A stretch of 5,352 bases of DNA. Source: Terriglobia bacterium (lineage in GTDB: Bacteria; Acidobacteriota; Terriglobia; UBA7540). Below the pieces are notes generated by a model, which saw only the letters and a program-made list of their open reading frames with translations, was not told the origin of the DNA and did no database searches. Location of the stretch: the NCBI GenBank assembly GCA_030040455.1, contig JASHTR010000577.1:1-5352 (forward strand), given 5' to 3'. Position numbers and translations under genes: made by a program. Below are positions 1 to 5,352 of the stretch, piece by piece (the first letter of the stretch is position 1; every line of letters starts with the position of its first letter).

Positions 1-1
1 T

Positions 2-1102
2 CCGGGCGTCACGATCACTCAATCGATTGCCAATGCAGAGGCTGAGCCCGATTATGTTTTCGGACAGAATGTGTTCCCGCCTATTACCATGGCTCCCCTA
101 ACGTCTCAGTTCGCTCAAAACGTGACGGGGACGATCTTTGACCTGTCAACTCAGGAACGAACTCCCTATGTCGAGCAGTGGAACTTTAGTGCCGAACACA
201 TGTTTACCAAGCGTTACCTGATAAGCCTCAGCTATTTGGGAAATGAAGGTCATTTCCTTAACGAGCGGTGGAACGCGAATGATTGTTCCGTGCCGAATTC
301 TTTAGTGTGTGATCCATCGGTCATCCGGTTTCCACAGTATCCATACGTTCTGTACGCCGCAAACGCGGCGAATTCCAATTATCAAGCGCTGGTTGTCAAG
401 TTCCAGCGGCAGTTTTCCGACGGCTTAAGCGTGTTAGCCAACTATACGTGGTCAAAAGTTCTCACCGACAGTATGGAAGCGGGAGGCGCCAGTACGCTCA
501 ACCAGATGGCGGATTGCCGAAAGTGCGATGAAGGCCTGGGGGCGTATAATGTGCCGCAGGCGCTGGTGGTCAGCACCGTGTGGAATTTGCCGATCGGTCG
601 TGGAGCCAAGTTCCTACGCAACGTCAACCCGATGCTGAATACTGCTCTGGGAGGCTGGGGAGTGGACTTCATTGCCACATTTCAAGAGGGTAACCCATTC
701 GAAGTGACGGCTCCAGCCGTTTCGGGAGACCAATTTTCAGATTACCGGGCCAACCGCCTCTGCAATGGTAGGACTGAACTGAGCAATACAAACCTGAGAA
801 CCAATGATTTTTATTGGCTCGCACCCCAGTGCTTCGCGCAGCCGGCTCCCGGATTCTTTGGTGATTCGGGGTTCAACATCCTCACCGGCCCGGGAATTAA
901 TAACTGGGACGCTGCGATTCATAAGAGCTTTGCCATTCACGAATCGGCCCAGTTGCAGTTCCGCGCTGAATTTTTTAATGCCTGGAATCACGCGCAATTT
1001 GCAAATCCTCAAAGCAGCGTAACAAGTGGCACCTTCGGCCAGGTGAACAGTACCCAGGAACCCGCGCGCGAAATACAGTTTGCATTGAAACTGCTCTGGT
1101 AA
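2..1102 (+). CDS. TonB-dependent receptor, Oar-like acidobacterial type, C-terminal part (5' end outside window)
   Basis: This frame is open from the window edge to TAA at 1100-1102, giving 366 residues. A GTG at 71 is an internal valine, not a start, because the same frame continues upstream and the protein is plainly mid-barrel. It is the outer part of a TonB-dependent beta-barrel, an energised outer-membrane transporter. Hallmarks of the large acidobacterial Oar-like receptors are visible: 'YVEQWNFSAEHMF' then 'ISLSYLGNEGHFL', 'SNYQALVVKFQRQFSDGLSV' then 'NYTWSKVLTDS', 'WNLPIGRG', 'FRAEFFNAWNHAQF', and the terminal strand 'REIQFALKLLW' ending in an aromatic residue, as expected for BAM-dependent insertion. 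Family members are usually around 1000-1200 residues with an N-terminal carboxypeptidase-regulatory-like domain and plug; those parts are missing here. Six cysteines (fragment residues 95, 103, 172, 175, 254, 277) lie in likely surface loops. The ligand is not readable; the neighbouring sulfatase and rhamnosidase suggest a glycan. Confidence 0.9.
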   Translation, partial: PGVTITQSIANAEAEPDYVFGQNVFPPITMAPLTSQFAQNVTGTIFDLSTQERTPYVEQWNFSAEHMFTKRYLISLSYLGNEGHFLNERWNANDCSVPNSLVCDPSVIRFPQYPYVLYAANAANSNYQALVVKFQRQFSDGLSVLANYTWSKVLTDSMEAGGASTLNQMADCRKCDEGLGAYNVPQALVVSTVWNLPIGRGAKFLRNVNPMLNTALGGWGVDFIATFQEGNPFEVTAPAVSGDQFSDYRANRLCNGRTELSNTNLRTNDFYWLAPQCFAQPAPGFFGDSGFNILTGPGINNWDAAIHKSFAIHESAQLQFRAEFFNAWNHAQFANPQSSVTSGTFGQVNSTQEPAREIQFALKLLW

Positions 1103-1136
1103 GAAGATTGAAACTCATCGGCCCGATGGGCTTCTT
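1101..1136 (+). terminator. possible stem-loop downstream of the receptor gene (weak terminator candidate)
   Basis: AAGAAG (1101-1106, overlapping the last two bases of the TAA stop) can pair with CTTCTT (1131-1136). Inside, CATCG (1116-1120) can pair with CGATG (1124-1128) across a three-base GCC loop. The position immediately after the stop codon suits a terminator or a 3'-end-stabilising hairpin. There is no run of T after the stem and the two stems are separated by an unequal internal loop, so classic intrinsic termination is doubtful. Confidence 0.25.
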
Positions 1137-1212
1137 CGCCTCGTTGATCGGCCGAGCGGGCAGGCACCACAGCGCGGCGTGGTAGGTTGCTGGAAAAACC
1201 TTTGCAACGCGT

Positions 1213-1282
1213 CGTTCCGGGAGCGGGGAATCTCGTAAGGCCCTTGATCTTCAGGGCGAGATTCCTCCCTGCGCTCGGAATG
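1213..1282. repeat. imperfect palindromic intergenic repeat, 'TTCCG...GAATCTCG / CGAGATTCC...CGGAA' type
   Basis: The left arm (1213-1235, beginning CGTTCCGGGAGCG and ending GGAATCTCG) is roughly the reverse complement of the right arm (1257-1282, beginning CGAGATTCC and ending GCTCGGAATG). The arms differ by a few substitutions and a three-base length difference. The spacer contains a nested stem, GCCCT (1240-1244) with AGGGC (1253-1257). The flank GTTGCTGGAAAAACC at 1186-1200 may belong to the same element. The pattern resembles, from memory, dispersed palindromic repeats ending in GAATCTCG that are common between genes in Acidobacteriota and some other phyla. Copy number cannot be judged from one window. 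It would form a long hairpin in RNA and could affect read-through from the receptor gene. Confidence 0.6.
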
Positions 1283-1303
1283 GTCCAGCCCCGAAATGTT
1301 TTT

Positions 1304-1429
1304 TATACTGAGCGACATAAGTCCGCGACGTTCGATCGCTGTAGCGCCGGTCTGCGACCGGCGAATTTCGCCGCTCATAGTGCGGCGCTACAACAAAATA
1401 GCCGGCGCGGACTTATGTCGTTGTGTATA
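1304..1429. repeat. nested palindromic element, MITE- or REP-like, about 126 bp
   Basis: The element has perfect 15-bp inverted repeats, CGACATAAGTCCGCG at 1313-1327 and its reverse complement at 1406-1420. These extend outward after a four-base imperfect section to a matching TATAC (1304-1308) and GTATA (1425-1429). Inside lies a second inverted repeat, TGTAGCGCCG (1340-1349) with CGGCGCTACA (1383-1392). Inside that is a hairpin, CGCCGGTC (1345-1352) with GACCGGCG (1356-1363) around a TGC loop. An alternative stem is GGCGAA (1360-1365) with TTCGCC (1367-1372). Long terminal inverted repeats, small size and no coding content fit a non-autonomous MITE or a REP-type palindrome. TA at both outer edges could be a target duplication of the IS630/Tc1 kind, but this is a guess. 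No transposase is in the window. Confidence 0.7.
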
Positions 1430-1480
1430 GTAACGGGAGTGCCTGGCGGAAGAGAACTCTGGAAAGGTGTGGATTCATCG

Positions 1481-1486
1481 GGAGAG
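1481..1486 (+). promoter_or_regulatory. Shine-Dalgarno sequence of the sulfatase gene
   Basis: GGAGAG lies nine bases before the ATG at 1496. An in-frame TAG at 1490-1492, just two codons upstream of that ATG, rules out any longer start in this frame. The twin-arginine motif falls at residues 16-17, as expected for a Tat signal, so the start at 1496 is well supported. Confidence 0.75.
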
Positions 1487-1495
1487 ACGTAGCTC

Positions 1496-3022
1496 ATGGA
1501 TAATTCGAGGACTCCTCATCAGCGACCCTTCGCTTCAACGCGGAGAGATTTCCTGAGAGGTACGGTTGCGGCAACGGCGCTTCCGGCGTTGTCTGCAGAC
1601 GCCCTTCACGGGGATCGAGAATCCCGCCGCCGAAAGCAAGAACACCCGAACGTCGTCATCCTGCATGCGGACCAGTTCCGGTGGGATGCCTTGGGAGCTT
1701 ATGGTCTTAACCCGACGGGTCTTACTCCAAACCTTGATGCGGTGGCACGGCGTGGGACCCTTTTCAGGAACGCGATCACCAATCAGCCTGTCTGTGCTCC
1801 TTCGCGAGCCTGTCTAATGACGGGCCAATACCCAGCCCGGCATGGCGTCTGGAGAAATGGTCCTGGGCTTGCGCCCGATGCCCCAACCATTGCCACAGCC
1901 TTTCGCCAAGCTGGTTACACGACAAACTATATTGGCAAGTGGCACTTGGCGCCCCGCACCATGGGTCCGGTAACGCCTGAATATCGGGGCGGGTTCCTCG
2001 ACCTTTGGGAAGCCTCGAACGTGCTTGAGTTCACCTCGCATCCTTATGCGGGCAACCTTTATGATGCAAACGGAAAAGAGATCCACTTTTCCGATATATA
2101 CCGCGTAGATTTTCTCACCGAGCTTGCGGTCCGCTTCCTCCGCCAAAAACCACAACAGCCTTTTCTACTGGTTGTGGCAAACATCGAACCGCACTTCCAA
2201 AACGATTGGAACCGGTTTGTGGCGCCCAACGGCTACGCGGCTCGCTACGCCAACCCCTTTGTGCCACAAGACCTTCGCTTTTTCCCGGGAGATTGGCAAA
2301 GCCAATTGCCAGACTATTACGGCTGCATCGCAAAGATCGATGAGGCGGCTGGAACCATTCTGAAAACGTTGGCGGAGGAAGGCATGGAAGAAAACACCAT
2401 CTTCGGCTTCGCCAGCGATCATGGCTGTCATTTCAGAACCCGAAACACCGAATACAAACGAAGCCCGCACGAGAGCTCCATCCACGTTCCCCTGGTGATT
2501 CAGGGACCCGGATTTAATCGGTCGCAGGTAATATCCCAGCTTGTGAGTATGGTGGACATTGCGCCGACCCTATTGGAAGCGGCAGGAGTTCCGATTCCAG
2601 GCACAATGCAGGGAAAGAGTGCGATGCCGCTCGTAGAAGGGAGAGCGGAGGGATGGCGCAACGAAGTTTTCATTCAGATGTCCGAATTCGTTGTGGGCCG
2701 CGCGCTCCGAACTGAACAGTGGACCTATGCAGTCGCTGCAACCAACCGTAAAGGAGAAATTCCTTCTCCACGAGGCGATCGGTACACGGAACATCAAACG
2801 CCCAACCTGACGGGCGGATCCACCATCGCTCCTTACAGTGATCGGTATGTTGAATATCAGTTGTATGATCTATTCTCCGATCCACATCAGCTCGTCAACC
2901 TCACAGGGCGAGACGAAAGTCTGAGAGTGGCTGCCGAGCTTCGCGAGCGTCTAAAGGTTCGTATGGCGGACGCTGGAGATCACCCGGCAGAAATCGGACC
3001 GCCCATATTTCCATATCCATAA
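1496..3022 (+). CDS. type I (formylglycine) sulfatase, Tat-exported
   Basis: This 508-residue protein, a normal length for the family, hydrolyses a sulfate ester, probably on a carbohydrate in the periplasm. Residues 14-20 (STRRDFL) form a twin-arginine signal, followed by a hydrophobic stretch (about 22-37) with a possible cleavage after ADA at 34-36. The mature part begins 'PNVVILHADQ' and contains the sulfatase signature CAPSRACLMTG (100-110): Cys100 would be converted to formylglycine, with Arg104 supporting it. The second signature GYTTNYIGKWHL (140-151) supplies Lys148 and His150. Other active-site candidates are Asp59, His233 (EPHF), Asp308-His309 (SDHG) and Lys321. Gln60 stands where many sulfatases have a second Asp, a variant seen in part of the family. 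The C-terminal subdomain ends with 'YQLYDLFSDPHQLVNL', typical of the fold. Maturation needs a formylglycine-generating enzyme encoded elsewhere. The rhamnosidase gene follows after 46 bases. S1 subfamily and substrate are not determinable by eye. Confidence 0.93.
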   Translation: MDNSRTPHQRPFASTRRDFLRGTVAATALPALSADALHGDRESRRRKQEHPNVVILHADQFRWDALGAYGLNPTGLTPNLDAVARRGTLFRNAITNQPVCAPSRACLMTGQYPARHGVWRNGPGLAPDAPTIATAFRQAGYTTNYIGKWHLAPRTMGPVTPEYRGGFLDLWEASNVLEFTSHPYAGNLYDANGKEIHFSDIYRVDFLTELAVRFLRQKPQQPFLLVVANIEPHFQNDWNRFVAPNGYAARYANPFVPQDLRFFPGDWQSQLPDYYGCIAKIDEAAGTILKTLAEEGMEENTIFGFASDHGCHFRTRNTEYKRSPHESSIHVPLVIQGPGFNRSQVISQLVSMVDIAPTLLEAAGVPIPGTMQGKSAMPLVEGRAEGWRNEVFIQMSEFVVGRALRTEQWTYAVAATNRKGEIPSPRGDRYTEHQTPNLTGGSTIAPYSDRYVEYQLYDLFSDPHQLVNLTGRDESLRVAAELRERLKVRMADAGDHPAEIGPPIFPYP

Positions 3023-3039
3023 GGTTCATTCTCAACCTT
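3021..3039 (+). other. short stem-loop between the sulfatase and rhamnosidase genes
   Basis: AAGGTT (3021-3026, starting within the sulfatase TAA) pairs with AACCTT (3034-3039) around a seven-base loop. The stem is only six base pairs and has no T tract, so it is unlikely to stop transcription. It might slow 3' decay or modulate the ratio of the two products, or be chance. The next gene's ribosome binding site is weak: GAAGA at 3058-3062, six bases before its ATG. Confidence 0.25.
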
Positions 3040-3068
3040 TGCGGCGGGACAACCGGCGAAGAAAAATC

Positions 3069-5352
3069 ATGCCTGTGACGCGTCTAAGAAACTTAGCCTG
3101 CACCTTTGCGCTGATGCTCGCCTTGCTGGCGGCTCCTGCGATGTCGTCAGCTCCTTCCCAAGCGCCCCCGGACCTTCTCCATCACCTTTGGAGCGCCTAT
3201 TGGATTACCTGTCCCGGGGCACCGGAGCGCGGATTTGGCGTTTACTTTTTCCGAAAAGCTTTTGAGCTGGATCAAGCGCCGGAGCATTTTGTGATCCACA
3301 CCAGCGCAGACGACCGTTACCAGCTCTACGTCAATGGAACGCGGGTTCTTCTGGGGCCTGCGAAGGGCGACCTCTTTCACTGGCGTTTTGAGACGCTCGA
3401 TATCGCTGCGGACCTCCACCCCGGCACGAACGAGCTGGCCGCCGTCGTCTGGAATTTCGCCAGCCAGGCGCCGATGGCGCAGATGACCAACGAAACCGGC
3501 TTTCTTCTCCAAGGCGATGGCGATGCCAACGCTGTGGATACAAACAGCACGTGGAAAGTGCTGCGCGGTCGCGCCTTCCAAATGATTCCCGTCGGCGACC
3601 AGACGCATCATGCGTACACCGTGGTTGGACCGGGGGAAAGAATCGACGCGTCGCTCTATCCCTGGGGCTGGCGACAAACCCGCTACGATGATTCCGCCTG
3701 GCAGCTCGCCGAGCAACTCACTCCTGCCGCGCCGCGAGGCATCCAAGACACGCCCTCGCGATGGATGCTGGTCCAGCGTCGAATCCCACCCATGGAGGCA
3801 CACGTTGAGCGCCTGGTCCGCATCCGCCGTTATAGCGGACCGCCCGGATCGCATCCGACGGATGGCTTCCTCAATGGAACCGCTCCCCTTCAAATTCCCG
3901 CCCATTCCGAAGTGAGGCTGCTTCTCGATCAGACCTATGAAACTACGGCGTATCCCGAGCTTTTGACGAGCGGCGGCCGGGGTGCCGTCATCACATTGAC
4001 CTATGCTGAAGCTCTCTTCGACGCGCATCACGAAAAAGGCAATCGGAATGAAATTGAAGGTAAGCATATTGAGGGCTACAAGGATATCTTCGTGTCCGAC
4101 GGCGGCGCTCACCGTCTCTTTCGCCCGCTTTGGTGGCGCGCTTACCGTTACATCCAGATCGACGCGACCACTTTCCGAGAGCCGCTTATCCTTGAGGACT
4201 TTCGGGGGGAATTTACGGCCTATCCGTTTGTGCGTCGCGCGCAATTCGAAAGCAACGACCCTTCCCTTGAAAAAATCATGCAAGTGGGGTGGCGAACGGC
4301 GCGACTATGCGCGCACGAAACCTACATGGACTGCCCCTACTACGAGCAGCTTCAATACGCAGGCGATACACGCATCCAGGCGCTTATTTCGCTTTACATG
4401 ACGGGCGACGACCGGCTGGTAAAGAACGCGATTGGATTACTCAACGACTCGCGCACCTCGGAGGGACTCACGCAAAGCCGCTATCCTTCTTTTCTCGCGC
4501 AATACATTCCGCCCTTCTCGCTTTACTGGATCGGGATGATGCACGACCTCTGGTGGTATCACGGCGGTGTGGATTTTCTGCGTTCGTTTCTCGTCAATAT
4601 GCGGGGAGTGCTAGCGTGGTATGAAGCGCGGCTTCTCCCCTCAGGAATGCTGGGAAAGGTGCCGTGGTGGGATTTTGTGGATTGGACGCCGGAATGGAAG
4701 TCTGGCGTTCCACCCCAGGAAGCAAACGGCCAGTCGTCGATTCTCAGCCTCGAGCTTGCCGCTGGCTTGGAAGAAGCCGCAGACCTGGAGTCCGCTTTCG
4801 GAAGTCATGCTGAGGCGCTGCATGACCGGGAGCTGGCTACCCGCATCAACCAGGAAGTCTATCGCTCCTGCTGGGATCCACACCGCGGCTTGCTGGCCGA
4901 CACTCCGGCGCGCCAGCACTTCAGCCAGCACGCAGACATCCTTGGCGTGCTCGCGGGCGCGATCCCGCTCCCCAAACAACGGAAGACGATGGAAAAAGTG
5001 CTCAGCGACTCATCGTTGACCCAATGCTCGTATTATTTCCGCTTTTATCTCTTCCGCGCTATGGAAATGGCAGGGCTTGGAAATGAACTCGTCGCTCAAC
5101 TCGGGCCGTGGCGGCACATGCTTGAGCTGGGGCTTACCACGTTCGCCGAAACGCCCGAGCCCACGCGGTCCGATTGCCACGCCTGGAGCGCTCACCCGGA
5201 CTTCGATCTGCTGGCAATGGTGGCTGGCATCGAGCCGGCCGCGCCAGGGTTCCGCGAGGTGGCGATCCGGCCTCACCTCGGGCCGCTGACGATGCTTCGG
5301 GCCTCCATGCCCGTCCCTCAAGGCAAGATCGAGGTGAGTTATCATCGCGATC
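3069..5352 (+). CDS. alpha-L-rhamnosidase-like glycoside hydrolase (GH78 type), 3' end outside window
   Basis: The frame is open from ATG 3069 through the window edge (761 codons, no stop). It likely removes terminal alpha-L-rhamnose by inversion. Residues 1-28 are a Sec signal peptide (arginine-containing start, hydrophobic 'LACTFALMLALLAAPAM'). Residues about 40-150 form an N-terminal beta-sandwich ('SADDRYQLYVNGTRV'), and about 230-385 a second beta region ('VITLTYAEALFD', 'FRPLWWRAYRYIQI'). An (alpha/alpha)6 barrel spans roughly 385-710, and the start of the C-terminal sandwich follows ('FREVAIRPHLGPL'). DCPYYEQLQYAGD (421-433) gives Asp421, Glu426 and Asp433, with the 5- and 7-residue spacing of Asp567, Glu572 and Asp579 in Bacillus GL1 RhaB. 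Glu694 in 'TTFAETPEPTRSDCHAW' corresponds to RhaB Glu841. So Glu426 is the likely acid and Glu694 the likely base. YYEQ replaces the usual arginine-rich segment, which marks a divergent subgroup, so another deoxyhexose linkage is possible. Probably co-transcribed with the sulfatase. Confidence 0.88.
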   Translation, partial: MPVTRLRNLACTFALMLALLAAPAMSSAPSQAPPDLLHHLWSAYWITCPGAPERGFGVYFFRKAFELDQAPEHFVIHTSADDRYQLYVNGTRVLLGPAKGDLFHWRFETLDIAADLHPGTNELAAVVWNFASQAPMAQMTNETGFLLQGDGDANAVDTNSTWKVLRGRAFQMIPVGDQTHHAYTVVGPGERIDASLYPWGWRQTRYDDSAWQLAEQLTPAAPRGIQDTPSRWMLVQRRIPPMEAHVERLVRIRRYSGPPGSHPTDGFLNGTAPLQIPAHSEVRLLLDQTYETTAYPELLTSGGRGAVITLTYAEALFDAHHEKGNRNEIEGKHIEGYKDIFVSDGGAHRLFRPLWWRAYRYIQIDATTFREPLILEDFRGEFTAYPFVRRAQFESNDPSLEKIMQVGWRTARLCAHETYMDCPYYEQLQYAGDTRIQALISLYMTGDDRLVKNAIGLLNDSRTSEGLTQSRYPSFLAQYIPPFSLYWIGMMHDLWWYHGGVDFLRSFLVNMRGVLAWYEARLLPSGMLGKVPWWDFVDWTPEWKSGVPPQEANGQSSILSLELAAGLEEAADLESAFGSHAEALHDRELATRINQEVYRSCWDPHRGLLADTPARQHFSQHADILGVLAGAIPLPKQRKTMEKVLSDSSLTQCSYYFRFYLFRAMEMAGLGNELVAQLGPWRHMLELGLTTFAETPEPTRSDCHAWSAHPDFDLLAMVAGIEPAAPGFREVAIRPHLGPLTMLRASMPVPQGKIEVSYHRD

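Larger units (their letters stand above)
1103..1495. other. 393-base non-coding gap filled with palindromic repeats
   Basis: This stretch separates the receptor from the sulfatase. It holds, in order, a small stem-loop right after the receptor stop, a short hairpin (ACCAC 1166-1170 with GTGGT 1179-1183), an imperfect palindrome at 1213-1282, a nested palindrome at 1304-1429, and the sulfatase Shine-Dalgarno sequence near 1481. Short open frames cross it on both strands (about 100 and 87 codons). They are best explained by reading through the palindromes, since they lack recognisable protein features. I see no tRNA, conserved riboswitch or convincing sigma-70 promoter pair. Confidence 0.8.

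Noticed and set aside
71..73. GTG at 71 as the start of the receptor gene.
   Set aside because: The same frame is open back to the window edge, there is no Shine-Dalgarno sequence before it, and the protein lacks signal peptide and plug from that point; it is an internal codon.
1304..1431. TATACT (1304-1309) and TATAGT (1426-1431) as -10 promoter boxes for the sulfatase gene.
   Set aside because: They form part of the symmetric ends of the palindromic element, and neither has a TTGACA-like hexamer at about 17 bases upstream. A promoter role is possible but unsupported.
1187..1492. A 101-codon plus-strand open frame in the gap between receptor and sulfatase.
   Set aside because: It reads straight through both palindromic repeats, has no domain-like sequence, and is overlapped on the other strand by a similar repeat-derived frame (1115-1378).
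3093..3101. Leu-Ala-Cys at residues 9-11 of the rhamnosidase as a lipobox (lipoprotein signal).
   Set aside because: The cysteine precedes the hydrophobic core rather than following it, so it cannot be the lipidated +1 residue of a normal lipoprotein signal.
3147..4283. A 378-codon open frame on the minus strand opposite the rhamnosidase gene.
   Set aside because: The plus-strand frame encodes a clearly recognisable GH78-type enzyme throughout. The antisense frame shows no family motif and is explained by the GC-rich codon pattern of the sense gene.
4003..5019. Several plus-strand open frames of 111-132 codons (4003-4401, 4289-4624, 4621-5019).
   Set aside because: They are out-of-frame shadows of the rhamnosidase gene, whose own frame is continuous across the whole stretch with conserved catalytic motifs.

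Overview
The window looks like part of a glycan-utilisation region from the phylum Acidobacteriota. The assignment rests on the C-terminal half of an Oar-like TonB-dependent receptor of the type expanded in that phylum, and on intergenic palindromic repeats that resemble ones I recall from acidobacterial genomes. No ribosomal or housekeeping marker is present, so the phylum is inferred. All three genes lie on the + strand, and two of them run off the window.

Layout. Positions 2-1102 hold the 3' part of the outer-membrane receptor gene. Positions 1103-1495 are a non-coding gap of 393 bases. It carries a small stem-loop just after the receptor stop, an imperfect palindrome (1213-1282), and a larger nested palindrome (1304-1429) shaped like a MITE or REP element. 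A good Shine-Dalgarno sequence ends the gap. Positions 1496-3022 encode a complete Tat-exported type I sulfatase with an intact formylglycine motif. After only 46 bases, position 3069 starts an alpha-L-rhamnosidase-like glycoside hydrolase (GH78 type) with a Sec signal peptide. It is open to the window edge and lacks only its extreme C-terminus. Because its stop codon is outside the window, a search for complete ORFs would miss it.

How the genes fit together. The receptor would import, or bind, an oligomeric substrate at the outer membrane. The sulfatase would strip sulfate esters in the periplasm, and the rhamnosidase would release terminal alpha-L-rhamnose. Together they suggest use of a sulfated, rhamnose-containing glycan (ulvan-like or another sulfated heteropolysaccharide), but substrate specificity cannot be read from the sequence. 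The sulfatase and rhamnosidase are probably co-transcribed. Whether the receptor belongs to the same transcript is unclear because of the repeat-filled gap.

I see no RNA gene, CRISPR array, transposase, phage gene or defence system. The least ordinary parts are the two adjacent palindromic elements and the pairing of a sulfatase with a rhamnosidase. I found no convincing evidence for a wholly new system.
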